Shown one piece after another: positions 1 to 6,198 of a DNA stretch of 13,381 bases (position 1 is the stretch's first letter; every line of letters begins with the position of its first letter). Source of the DNA: Burkholderiales bacterium RIFCSPHIGHO2_12_FULL_61_11. GTDB taxonomy: Bacteria; Pseudomonadota; Gammaproteobacteria; Burkholderiales; Burkholderiaceae_C. The DNA is taken from assembly GCA_001770785.1 (NCBI GenBank), contig MERZ01000406.1:1-13381 (forward strand), read 5' to 3'. Below the pieces are notes generated by a model, which did no database searches, was not told where the DNA came from, and saw only the letters and a list, made by a program, of their open reading frames with translations. The position numbers were made by a program, and so were the translations under genes.

Positions 1-269
1 GACAGTGTTCCGCCGAAGCTGCGGCCGGCCTGCTCGCAGCTGAAGTCGCTGTCGCCCACACCCGGCATTTGCCTGGACAAGCGCATCTTGATGAGCTCGT
101 TTTCCGCGCAGAGCTGGGCCAGCAAGGTGTCGCTTTGCCGCTGCGCGTTGTGAATCAGCGCGCCGCTGGCCTGCACACCAGCCGACAGGGCAATGGCGAC
201 AATGGCAAGGGCAACCAGCACCTCGATCAGCGTGAATCCGCGTGCTGGCCGGGCGGACATTCGCGGCAT
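1..269 (-). CDS. gspI: Type II secretion minor pseudopilin GspI (partial, C-terminus off the left edge)
   Basis: This is the N-terminal part, about 89 codons, of a type II secretion minor pseudopilin. GspI caps the periplasmic pseudopilus together with GspJ, GspK and GspH. Seen: a short basic leader, then the type III prepilin signal, with the peptidase site after Gly11 (RG|FTLIEVLVALAIVAIA) and the conserved Glu at mature position 5, followed by a hydrophobic stretch that forms the membrane anchor. The reading frame stays open to the window edge. ATG at 269 is chosen as start, giving an 11-residue leader; an in-frame ATG at 260 would give 8 residues, and a GTG at 281 is also possible. The gene follows gspH by 15 nt in the same frame, separated only by the gspH stop, so co-translation in one operon is likely. 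Assignment as GspI rather than another pseudopilin rests on the leader sequence and on the order G-H-I. Confidence 0.88.
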   Translation of the reverse strand, partial: MPRMSARPARGFTLIEVLVALAIVAIALSAGVQASGALIHNAQRQSDTLLAQLCAENELIKMRLSRQMPGVGDSDFSCEQAGRSFGGTL

Positions 270-284
270 GGCTAGGCGCACGGT

Positions 285-758
285 TCAGGGCGCTGCCTGG
301 ACCGCGAAGGGGCGCAGGCCGTCGGTTGCAATGCGAAGCTTGTGGCCTTGCGCCATCAGCGTGATGGCCTGCGGCTCGATGATGGGTTCGGGGCCGAGCG
401 TCAATACGTGCGGGTTGCCCCCTTCATCCCATTGAACAGCCGTTTGCGGGCTCAGCCAGTTCGTGGGGAGCTTGTCAGCATTGAGTCCCTCGAAGCTGAA
501 ACCCTGCGCTGTCTCGCGCCAGCGCAACGCCCGGCCGCTGGTACGCGAGAGCGCGCGGCCCGACTCCAGCAGCGCGGCCAGCCGCTCGCCTTCGCGCTCC
601 AGCGCCGTCTCGGAACTGTCGCGAATGGCAAAACTCACCCCGGCCGAGGCAATGGCGATGATGCTGATGACCACCATCAACTCCAGCAGTGTGAAGCCAC
701 GCAGGCGGCGACGCCCAGGCGTGGACTTCACACTACTGCCAAGAACCAATATCGGCAT
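285..758 (-). CDS. gspH: Type II secretion minor pseudopilin GspH
   Basis: Minor pseudopilin of the type II secretion system; GspH joins the pseudopilus tip complex at the inner membrane and periplasm. Seen: a basic leader ending in RRRLRG, prepilin peptidase site G21|F22, then FTLLELMVVISIIAIASAG with Glu at mature position 5, and a C-terminal beta-rich region of about 120 residues, a normal size for this family. The start is uncertain. ATG at 758 gives 157 residues and overlaps the end of gspG by 26 bp. An in-frame GTG at 731, just past the gspG stop, gives 148 residues and a 12-residue leader, closer to usual pseudopilin leaders. It sits between gspG and gspI in the conserved order. The large N-terminal overlap argues mildly for the GTG start. 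Confidence 0.88.
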   Translation of the reverse strand: MPILVLGSSVKSTPGRRRLRGFTLLELMVVISIIAIASAGVSFAIRDSSETALEREGERLAALLESGRALSRTSGRALRWRETAQGFSFEGLNADKLPTNWLSPQTAVQWDEGGNPHVLTLGPEPIIEPQAITLMAQGHKLRIATDGLRPFAVQAAP

Positions 759-1236
759 TCTTTCCTTCCCCGCCGGCCTCGCCGTCGGCGCCCAGCGACA
801 TCACGTCGATCTCGCCCTTGATGCCTGGGTTGAGATACATGTAAGGCTTGCCCCAGGGGTCGTTGGGCAGCTTGTCCAGATAAGGCTTCCAGTTGGGTGT
901 CGTCGCACCGGCCGTCGGCTTGGCGACCAGCGCCTGCAGGCCCTGCTCGGCGCTGGGGTAGCGCTGGTTGTCGAGCCGGTACAGCTTGAGCGCCTGCATC
1001 AGATTGTTGACGTCGGTGCGCGCCGCAGTGACCCGCGCATCGTCGGCGCGTTCCAGTACATTGGGAACGATCAGGGCGGCCAGCACCCCGATGATGACCA
1101 GCACCACCATCAGTTCAATCAGCGTAAAACCCCGCTGAGTGATCCGCGCGAGCCGCTCTAAATGTGATGTCAGGCAGCATGCCTTGCGGGATGCAGCGGA
1201 AAGTCCGGAGCAGTGGGTAGGGCTTGATGATTGCAT
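733..1236 (-). CDS. gspG: Type II secretion major pseudopilin GspG
   Basis: Major pseudopilin, the subunit that polymerises into the periplasmic piston of the type II secretion system. Seen: prepilin peptidase site G36|F37 followed by FTLIELMVVLVIIGVLAALI with Glu at mature position 5, then the family pattern NNLMQALKLYRLDNQRYP and the C-terminal Asp-rich loop (DPWGKPY, GEIDVMSLGADG, NADIGSW), the calcium-binding region of GspG. The mature protein is about 131 residues, as expected. The leader is unusual: from ATG 1236 it is 36 residues, whereas GspG leaders are usually under about 12. No in-frame ATG, GTG or TTG lies closer to the cleavage site; a CTG at 1173 is the only near alternative. 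The start codon therefore needs care. The gene diverges from gspC, and the longest possible frames of the two genes would overlap. Confidence 0.93.
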   Translation of the reverse strand: MQSSSPTHCSGLSAASRKACCLTSHLERLARITQRGFTLIELMVVLVIIGVLAALIVPNVLERADDARVTAARTDVNNLMQALKLYRLDNQRYPSAEQGLQALVAKPTAGATTPNWKPYLDKLPNDPWGKPYMYLNPGIKGEIDVMSLGADGEAGGEGKNADIGSWQ

Positions 1237-1250
1237 GCTTCAATCATAAT
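1224..1250. promoter_or_regulatory. Possible back-to-back promoter between gspG and gspC
   Basis: A short AT-rich patch lies between the two divergent secretion genes. On the plus strand TTGATG (1224-1229) and CATAAT (1245-1250) resemble -35 and -10 boxes, with a short 15-bp spacer. On the minus strand TATGAT (1248 to 1243) resembles a -10 box. If either is used, transcription would begin very close to the gspC ATG at 1257 or the gspG ATG at 1236, so the mRNAs would be nearly leaderless. This is read by eye and is only suggestive. Confidence 0.3.
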
Positions 1251-1256
1251 CCGGAC

Positions 1257-1760
1257 ATGCAAAGCAAATGGACATTGCGCCTGATCACCGCGCTACTTTG
1301 GGCCCTGGCCGCGGCCAGTGCGGTTTACTGGGGATTGCGCGCGGGTGGCCCGAGTTCAGCGGTTTCCCTGCCTGAAGCCAATGCACTGTCGTTGGCCGGC
1401 GATGCCTCGGCTCGCCAAGCGGCTATCGCCCGCTTTCTGGGTGCGAACCAGTCCGCGGCAGCCAGCGCCCCTGCGGTCTCGGTCGCCAGCCGTTTTTCCC
1501 TGATTGGCGTGGTAACCCTGGGGCGCAGCGGCGCGGCGCTGCTGGCCGTTGACGGTAAACCGGCCAGGCCCTATCGCGTGGGCAGCCGGATCGACGAGGG
1601 CACGGTGCTGCAGTCGGTCGGTCCGCGCCATGTGGTGCTGGCGGCCAGCGCGGACGGGCCCGCCTTGCAGCGCCTGGAAATGCCCAGCCCGAAACCCATC
1701 GCGGGGCTATCCACCGGGGCGCCGACAGCCCCGCTGCTTTCTGGCACCCAAAAACCGTAG
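1257..1760 (+). CDS. gspC: Type II secretion inner-membrane linker protein GspC
   Basis: GspC is a bitopic inner-membrane protein whose periplasmic homology region contacts the GspD secretin and couples it to the inner-membrane platform. Seen: short N-terminus, one membrane segment at about residues 8-25 (LITALLWALAAASAVYWGL), an Ala/Ser-rich linker, then a homology-region-like domain at about residues 70-130 (RFSLIGVVTLG, AALLAVDGKPARPYRVGSRI, VLQSVGPRHVVL) and a Pro-rich tail. The length is 167 residues with no C-terminal PDZ domain, so this is a short form. ATG 1257 is preferred over the upstream ATG 1224 because the latter would overlap the gspG start and adds residues unlike a leader. 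The gene faces away from gspGHI; gspD, gspE and gspF are not next to it in this window. Confidence 0.85.
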   Translation: MQSKWTLRLITALLWALAAASAVYWGLRAGGPSSAVSLPEANALSLAGDASARQAAIARFLGANQSAAASAPAVSVASRFSLIGVVTLGRSGAALLAVDGKPARPYRVGSRIDEGTVLQSVGPRHVVLAASADGPALQRLEMPSPKPIAGLSTGAPTAPLLSGTQKP

Positions 1761-1777
1761 CTTATCCGCAAGGTCAA

Positions 1778-1810
1778 TTCATCCTGAGCTTGTGAAGGGT
1801 CGGGAATGAC
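1778..1810. repeat. Degenerate intergenic repeat resembling a common betaproteobacterial element
   Basis: The stretch begins TTCATCCTGAGCTTGTGAAG and ends GGAATGAC. It resembles, from memory, a frequent intergenic sequence of Burkholderiales of the form TTCATCCTGAGCTTGTCGAAGG, but lacks one base in the middle and has lost most of the flanking inverted arm. It lies 17 nt past the gspC stop. No terminator-like T run follows the arm directly, although six T occur at 1815-1820. Confidence 0.4.
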
Positions 1811-2094
1811 AGGATTTTTTCCTCGCCGGAGCAGATTGGCGCGGCGCACTTTCATGCGGTGTGGCAGTCGGCCTACAAGCAGCCATTGCTGATGCGCTTC
1901 AAATGCTTATCAGTCCAAGGCAATGCTGATCAAGCTTTCGCCCGTTGTCTGCGCTACTGGCGCTCACGCTGGCTGACTGCTTGTTTGTGCGCTAGCGCAT
2001 ATTCCATGTGACGTTGACTTGCTAAATTGCTACGCGGGTGCCAAACCTCTGCCAGAGGTCATCCGCGAAGTTTGACCTGCCCAAGAGTACCGTG
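1811..2094. other. Non-coding stretch ahead of the Crp/Fnr gene
   Basis: No gene is recognised here. One frame is open from about 1796 to 2011 (some 70 codons) but has no good start and no ribosome binding site, and its translation matches no family I know. The last 110 bases hold the 12-bp perfect palindrome described separately and the 5' leader of the regulator gene. The rest may be decayed sequence. Confidence 0.5.
1986..2001. promoter_or_regulatory. Candidate operator dyad upstream of the Crp/Fnr gene
   Basis: TGTGCGCTAGCGCATA contains the perfect 12-bp palindrome TGCGCTAGCGCA (1988-1999). It agrees at 12 of 16 positions with TGTGCGTCAGCGAACA at 3051-3066 ahead of the ice-binding-like gene. 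The site ends 93 nt before the ATG at 2095. If it were a class II activator site centred at -41.5, the start of transcription would be near 2035 and the -10 box at 2023-2028, where TAAATT is found. Autoregulation by the Crp/Fnr protein is inferred, not shown. Confidence 0.45.
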
Positions 2095-2811
2095 ATGGCC
2101 ATTTCTCCCGACCCGAAAAACAACCAATTGCTTGCTGCGCTGCCCGACGCCGAGTGGCAGCGCTGGCTGCCCCAGCTTGAATGGGTTGATATGCCCTTGG
2201 GTCAGGTGCTGTATGAATCGGGCGGCACGCTGAGCCATGTGTACTTTCCGGTGACTGCCATCGTTTCGCTGCTTTATGTGATGGAAAACGGCGCCTCGGC
2301 TGAGATCGCCGGGGTCGGCAACGAGGGCGTCGTCGGCATTTCGCTGTTCATGGGGGGCGAGTCCACAACCAGCCGCGCGGTGGTGCAAAGCGCTGGAGAG
2401 GGCTTTCGGCTGAAGGCGCAGACGATCAAGGACGAGTTCCATCGCGCGCCGGTGCTGCACCTGCTGCTGCGCTACACGCAGGCGCTGATCACGCAAATGG
2501 CGCAAACCGCCGTGTGCAACCGGCATCATTCGCTGGACCAGCAACTGTGCCGCTGGCTGCTGCTTAGCCTGGACCGTCTGCAGGGCAACGAGCTCGCCAT
2601 GACTCAGGAGTTGATCGCCAACATGATCGGTGTGCGCCGCGAAGGCGTGACCGGGGGCGCGCGAAATTTGCAGAAGGCCGGGCTCATCCGCTATTCGCGC
2701 GGCCGCATCACGGTACTGGACCGCCCCGGGCTGGAGCAACGTACCTGCGAGTGTTATGCAGTCGTCAAGAAAGAGTACGGGCGGCTGCTTCCCGCGAAAC
2801 TGGCGGCCTAG
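2095..2811 (+). CDS. Crp/Fnr family transcriptional regulator
   Basis: A 238-residue DNA-binding regulator of the Crp/Fnr superfamily. Seen: an N-terminal cyclic-nucleotide-binding-like beta-roll at about residues 15-130 (LGQVLYESGG, HVYFPVTAIVSLLYVMENG, AEIAGVGNEGVVG), a dimerisation helix (LLRYTQALITQMAQTAVCN), and a C-terminal winged helix-turn-helix at about residues 168-203 (MTQELIANMIGVRREGVTGGARNLQKAG). The cAMP-contact pattern of true CRP is not evident, and there is no N-terminal Cys cluster as in Fnr, so the signal is unknown. ATG 2095 is chosen because it has AAGAG seven bases upstream and gives a normal length; a GTG at 2038 would add 19 residues. The gene lies just upstream of the ice-binding-like and OmpA genes, and the matching dyads suggest it controls itself and them. 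Confidence 0.9.
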   Translation: MAISPDPKNNQLLAALPDAEWQRWLPQLEWVDMPLGQVLYESGGTLSHVYFPVTAIVSLLYVMENGASAEIAGVGNEGVVGISLFMGGESTTSRAVVQSAGEGFRLKAQTIKDEFHRAPVLHLLLRYTQALITQMAQTAVCNRHHSLDQQLCRWLLLSLDRLQGNELAMTQELIANMIGVRREGVTGGARNLQKAGLIRYSRGRITVLDRPGLEQRTCECYAVVKKEYGRLLPAKLAA

Positions 2812-3153
2812 CGGTGCAACTTGAGAGCAATGCGCAAGCCGCCCTGGCGCGGGCGCTGGCGTGCTCATCGGAGCGCAGGCCGCAGACCGCATGCTCGCCA
2901 GTTGGCGCCTCGCTCCCAATGGCCGACGCCCAACAAGCGCCTTTGAGCAGACAACAGACACGGCCCTCCGACAAGGCAGATCGACTTGTATGAAATCCCT
3001 GTTGCGATGATCCGACACATTTGTAGGATGTCATCCCAAGATATGCACTATGTGCGTCAGCGAACACGCAAGCTGTATCAACTTGCTCACACTACTTTAC
3101 TGAGAACCGTTTCTTATCGTCCAAGTCTGGACCTCACCTTGACAGGAAAGAAC
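2812..3153. other. Regulatory intergenic region before the ice-binding-like gene
   Basis: About 340 bases without a convincing gene. The first 170 bases are GC-rich and featureless to me. From about 3010 the composition turns AT-richer and holds an imperfect dyad (GACACAT to ATGTC, 3014-3030), the short inverted repeat GCAC-TAT-GTGC (3045-3055), the 16-bp candidate operator at 3051-3066, and an 87-nt leader ending in the ribosome binding site AGGAAAG (3144-3150). A promoter is expected here, but no clean -35/-10 pair stands out. Confidence 0.55.
3051..3066. promoter_or_regulatory. Candidate operator dyad upstream of the ice-binding-like gene
   Basis: TGTGCGTCAGCGAACA is an imperfect dyad: TGTGCG faces CGAACA, five of six positions complementary. 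It matches the site at 1986-2001 at 12 of 16 positions, and the word ACTTGCT follows at nearly the same distance in both places (15 and 14 nt after the dyad). It ends 87 nt before the ATG at 3154, against 93 nt for the regulator gene. Binding by the Crp/Fnr protein encoded next door is inferred. Confidence 0.5.
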
Positions 3154-4770
3154 ATGAAAAAATTTGAGAGCCCCTATTCCAGAGGCCGCATGTGGTCCAT
3201 GGCCTTGCTGTTGAGCGCCGTGGCCCTTGTGACCGCAGGCTGCGGCGGCGGCGGCGGTGGACGAGATCCCATCCTGGGTGCGGGTGGCATTGCCGAACTC
3301 GCCGTACCCAAAGTGACGCTCACCGTACCCACGGCTGGCGCCACTAATGTTGCGATTGATACGAAGGTCACGGCGACATTCAATAAAGACATGGACCCGG
3401 CAACGATCAGCGGAACAACTTTTACGCTGGCAGGCCCTGGCACCACTGTCGTTCCAGGTGTGGTGACTTACGATGTCGCCGCTAAAACCGCGACCTTTAA
3501 ACCGACAACGCCAACAGACGAACTGTTGGCGAATACCAAATATACGGCAACGGTCACTACCGGCGCCAAGGACACGACAGGTGTTGCGCTGGCCAGTAAC
3601 TTTGTCTGGGTCTTTACGACGCTTGCGAACGCTGCGCCGCCCACAGTGACTGCAGTAAATCCAATTGATCCTTCGTCGACTGCGTGCCTCACAAAGGTAA
3701 TCAACGCCACATTCAGCAGGTCGATGGATCCGTCAACGATCAACTCGTCCCCGGCCGGAACGCTGCTCACGTTCACGATCACAACAGGCGGAATCGACGT
3801 ACCTGGCACGGTGGCTTATGACGTCCCCACCAAAGTGGCAAGTTTTACGGCAACCAGCGATTTGGCAGCCGGCAACTATACCGCCACGATCACGACTGCT
3901 GCCAAGGATCTGGCCGGCATCGCGCTGACCGCTGACAAGGTCTGGACCTTCACCGGAACTGGAGTCGCGTGTGCGTCTCCTCCTGTAGCACCAAGCATTC
4001 TTGGTACGGTCTCAAGGTTCGGGATTTTTGGCGGTACCGCAGGCATGACCAACAAGGGAACACAAACCTTGATCACCGGTAGCGGCGGTAATACTGCTGA
4101 CATCGGCACCATCGCCACGGATACTTCGGCGGTGACCGGGTTTCAGGATTCGGCATTGGATGTCTATACGGTCGTGCCGGGCGTCAATCAAGGAATTGTG
4201 ACCGGAAAGATCTACACATGTACCACTTCCACCACCGGCCCAACGAACCCGACCAACGGAGTCAATGCAGCCTCTTGCGCGACTGCAACTCAGGCCCGTC
4301 TCGACGCCCAAACCGCGTACCTGGCCTTGGCCGCAATGCCGGATTCCGGACTTCCAGTTGCCGCCAACCTGGCCGGGCTAACCCTCGCTCCCGGCGTCTA
4401 TAAGGCGCCCTCTGGGTCGTTCCTGATTGAGGGAGGAGATCTGACCCTTGACGCCCAAGGCGATGCGAATGCTGTCTTTGTGTTCCAGATGGCGACCACG
4501 CTGACTGTGGGCGGCCCGGGTGCGGCAGCCCCACAAAGCGTCAAGCTGATCAACGGGGCCTTGGCCAAGAACGTCTTTTGGCAGGTCGGCAGCGCCGCGA
4601 TCATCAACGCAGGAGGAGGCGGGACCATGGTAGGCACCATCATTTCTCAGGCTGGAGCCGCGTTCTCCACCGCCGGCAACGTCAACCCGGTAACGCTGAA
4701 CGGCCGGGCCTTGTCTCTGGGTGCTTCAGTGACGCTGGTGAACACCGTCATCAACGTGCCTGCCCCCTAA
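3154..4770 (+). CDS. Ice-binding-like (DUF3494) lipoprotein with two bacterial Ig-like domains
   Basis: A 538-residue exported protein. Seen in order: a signal peptide with a lipobox-like end (ALVTAG|C30) followed by six Gly; two similar Ig-like domains of the SbsA/Big_5 type at about 51-156 and 162-268, both with the TATFNKDMDP / NATFSRSMDP motif, a YDV strand and a closing VWVFTT / VWTFTG; then a DUF3494 ice-binding-like domain at about 283-538 (LGTVSRFGIFGG, VTGFQDSALDVYT, LTLAPGVYKAPSG, LTLDAQGDANAVFVFQM, LNGRALSLGASVTLVNTVI). Proteins of this fold are beta-helices; several bind ice, but many members are untested adhesin-like surface proteins. The start is fixed by AGGAAAG just upstream and by the signal peptide. 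The lipobox has Thr at -3, which is tolerated but not ideal, so lipidation is probable rather than certain. It is flanked by a Crp/Fnr regulator and an OmpA gene. Ice binding itself is inferred from family. Confidence 0.9.
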   Translation: MKKFESPYSRGRMWSMALLLSAVALVTAGCGGGGGGRDPILGAGGIAELAVPKVTLTVPTAGATNVAIDTKVTATFNKDMDPATISGTTFTLAGPGTTVVPGVVTYDVAAKTATFKPTTPTDELLANTKYTATVTTGAKDTTGVALASNFVWVFTTLANAAPPTVTAVNPIDPSSTACLTKVINATFSRSMDPSTINSSPAGTLLTFTITTGGIDVPGTVAYDVPTKVASFTATSDLAAGNYTATITTAAKDLAGIALTADKVWTFTGTGVACASPPVAPSILGTVSRFGIFGGTAGMTNKGTQTLITGSGGNTADIGTIATDTSAVTGFQDSALDVYTVVPGVNQGIVTGKIYTCTTSTTGPTNPTNGVNAASCATATQARLDAQTAYLALAAMPDSGLPVAANLAGLTLAPGVYKAPSGSFLIEGGDLTLDAQGDANAVFVFQMATTLTVGGPGAAAPQSVKLINGALAKNVFWQVGSAAIINAGGGGTMVGTIISQAGAAFSTAGNVNPVTLNGRALSLGASVTLVNTVINVPAP

Positions 4771-4781
4771 GGCTTGAGTTT

Positions 4782-4815
4782 CATAGGTCGGCAGAGTCAA
4801 TTCTGCCGACCTATG
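4782..4815. terminator. Perfect 14-bp hairpin between the ice-binding-like and OmpA genes
   Basis: CATAGGTCGGCAGA (4782-4795) and TCTGCCGACCTATG (4802-4815) are exact reverse complements around a 6-nt loop. It starts 11 nt after the stop at 4770. No T run follows on either strand, so it is not a standard intrinsic terminator; it may be a factor-dependent terminator, a partial attenuator or an mRNA-stabilising 3' structure. Confidence 0.55.
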
Positions 4816-4831
4816 TGAAGAGAACAAGAAA

Positions 4832-4852
4832 TATCGCCAAAAGTATCGCCAA
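4832..4852. repeat. Tandem TATCGCCAA words upstream of the OmpA gene
   Basis: TATCGCCAA occurs at 4832-4840 and again at 4844-4852, offset by 12 bases. It is followed by the dyad TTGCA-TT-TGCAA (4855-4866). This stretch lies 40-70 nt before the OmpA start and may bind a regulator. Function is unknown. Confidence 0.35.
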
Positions 4853-4903
4853 CATTGCATTTGCAACAGGCACAACAGTTTTTAAATCCTGCTGGAGAAA
4901 AAC

Positions 4904-6037
4904 ATGAAATTAACAAGAGCATCAGGAACGCTGGGTTTGCTGGCACTCGCCGCCCTGGCCAGTCCGGTCGCCATGGCACAGGATTCTGGCTGGTACGGCG
5001 GCGCCAACGTTGGCCGGTCGATGGCAACCATCGACGACCCGAGAATCAGCGCTGGCTTGCTTTCAGGAGGTTTTACGTCGAGCGTAATCGTCGATGACGA
5101 CCGCTCCACCGGCTTCAAAGTTTTTGGTGGCTACCAGCTCAACAAGAATTTTGCGATTGAAGGCGGCTATTTCGATCTGGGGAATTTCGGCTATAGCGCG
5201 ACCACGGTACCTGCGGGAACCCTGAACGGCAATATCAAGCTCAGAGGCCTGAATCTTGATCTGGTCGGCATTGTCCCCTTCACTGAAAAGTTTTCAGCGT
5301 TTGGCCGGGTCGGCCTGAACTACGCGCAAGCCAGAGACTCCTTCACTGGCACCGGCGCCGTCCATGTGACCAACCCCAACCCCAAAAAGAACGCGGCGAA
5401 CTACAAGTTTGGCGTGGGGCTTCAGTACGCTTTCACTGAGGCGCTGGCCATGCGCGTCGAGGCGGAACGCTACCGGATCAATGATGCCGTCGGCAACAAG
5501 GGCGACGTCGACCTGGTCTCGCTCGGCCTGATTTATCGCTTTGGCGCGAGAGCGCAGGCGCCCGCACCGTATGTGGCCCCGGTGGCACTGGCGCCTGTTC
5601 CTGAAGTTGTCGTTGCTGCGCCTGCGCCTCCTCCACCACCGCCGCCACCTGTGCGCTTCGAAAAACAGACTTTTTCGGCCACTGAGTTGTTTGCATTTGA
5701 CAGCGCCGAATTGCGGATGCCGCAACCGAAGCTCGATGAAATCGCGAATGTCCTCAGCAACAACCGCGAGATTAACGACGTTGTGATTACCGGCTACACC
5801 GACCGCATCGGCTCTGAACAATACAACCAGAAGCTGTCAGAGCGCCGTGCTATCTCGGTAAAAAATTACCTGACAGCCAAGGGAACTGACGCGAACCGAC
5901 TGAAAGCCCAAGGCAAGGGCGAGGCCAATCCGGTGGTGGTTTGCACCGACAAAAAACGGGCTGATCTGATCAAATGCCTGGAGCCCAATCGCCGGGTGGA
6001 AGTCGAGGAAATTACCATCGAGCGCCGCGTGCAATAA
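4904..6037 (+). CDS. OmpA-family outer-membrane protein (barrel plus peptidoglycan-binding domain)
   Basis: A 377-residue outer-membrane protein that should link the outer membrane to peptidoglycan. Seen: signal peptide cut after AMA25; an OmpA-like eight-strand barrel at about 26-215, starting GWYGGANVGRS and ending VSLGLIYRFGA; a Pro/Ala/Val linker at about 216-250 with eight consecutive Pro; and an OmpA C-terminal domain at about 255-375. The latter has TGYTDRIGS with Asp300 and the motif N-x2-LS-x2-RA-x2-V (N308 to V319), which contacts diaminopimelate in the family, and a Cys pair (C347, C358) likely forming a disulfide. The start is supported by GGAGA upstream and by the signal peptide. 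It follows the ice-binding-like gene after 133 nt containing a strong hairpin and possible regulatory repeats, so it may be partly or separately transcribed. Confidence 0.95.
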   Translation: MKLTRASGTLGLLALAALASPVAMAQDSGWYGGANVGRSMATIDDPRISAGLLSGGFTSSVIVDDDRSTGFKVFGGYQLNKNFAIEGGYFDLGNFGYSATTVPAGTLNGNIKLRGLNLDLVGIVPFTEKFSAFGRVGLNYAQARDSFTGTGAVHVTNPNPKKNAANYKFGVGLQYAFTEALAMRVEAERYRINDAVGNKGDVDLVSLGLIYRFGARAQAPAPYVAPVALAPVPEVVVAAPAPPPPPPPPVRFEKQTFSATELFAFDSAELRMPQPKLDEIANVLSNNREINDVVITGYTDRIGSEQYNQKLSERRAISVKNYLTAKGTDANRLKAQGKGEANPVVVCTDKKRADLIKCLEPNRRVEVEEITIERRVQ

Positions 6038-6051
6038 GCCAGCGGAACACC

Positions 6052-6080
6052 GGAAGTCCGCGACACTCTTGCGGATTTCC
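6052..6080. terminator. Hairpin after the OmpA gene
   Basis: GGAAGTCCGC (6052-6061) and GCGGATTTCC (6071-6080) pair over ten positions with one G-T wobble and a 9-nt loop, 14 nt after the OmpA stop. No T run follows, so this would be an atypical terminator. Confidence 0.4.
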
Positions 6081-6090
6081 AGCAAGAAAA

Positions 6091-6189
6091 ATGGGCGCAG
6101 ACCACCTGGTGGCGCAGCGCACCGGTCTGCCAGTGCTGACCACCGTGGACAGCGCGGTGCGCGAGCTGCGCCGTCGCCTGGCGCTGTAG
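6091..6189 (+). pseudogene. Possible small gene or C-terminal gene remnant, unrecognised
   Basis: A frame reading MGADHLVAQRTGLPVLTT and then VDSAVRELRRRLAL, 32 residues before a TAG, looks protein-like: a strand-like VPVL-type segment followed by an amphipathic helix with a basic end, as at the C-terminus of an alpha/beta enzyme. There is no ribosome binding site of note and no companion upstream. It may be a leftover of a deleted gene between ompA and hslR, or chance. I do not recognise the family. Confidence 0.25.
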
Positions 6190-6198
6190 CGCGCAATC

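Noticed and set aside
1701..1734. GCGGGGCT ... AGCCCCGC inverted repeat near the end of gspC
   Set aside because: It lies within the coding region, has an 18-nt loop and no T run; a chance GC-rich match is likely.
1796..2011. Open stretch of about 70 codons upstream of the Crp/Fnr gene
   Set aside because: There is no proper start codon or ribosome binding site and no similarity to a family I recognise.
2059..3018. Long open frame on the minus strand opposite the Crp/Fnr gene
   Set aside because: It is antisense to a clear Crp/Fnr gene, has no recognisable domain, and long antisense frames are expected at this GC content.
3138..3143. TTGACA just ahead of the ice-binding-like gene as a -35 box
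   Set aside because: It is only 10 nt upstream of the start codon and overlaps the ribosome binding site, so it cannot drive this gene.
5620..5655. Poly-proline codon run in ompA as a sequence repeat of interest
   Set aside because: Pro-rich linkers between barrel and peptidoglycan-binding domain are normal for this family.
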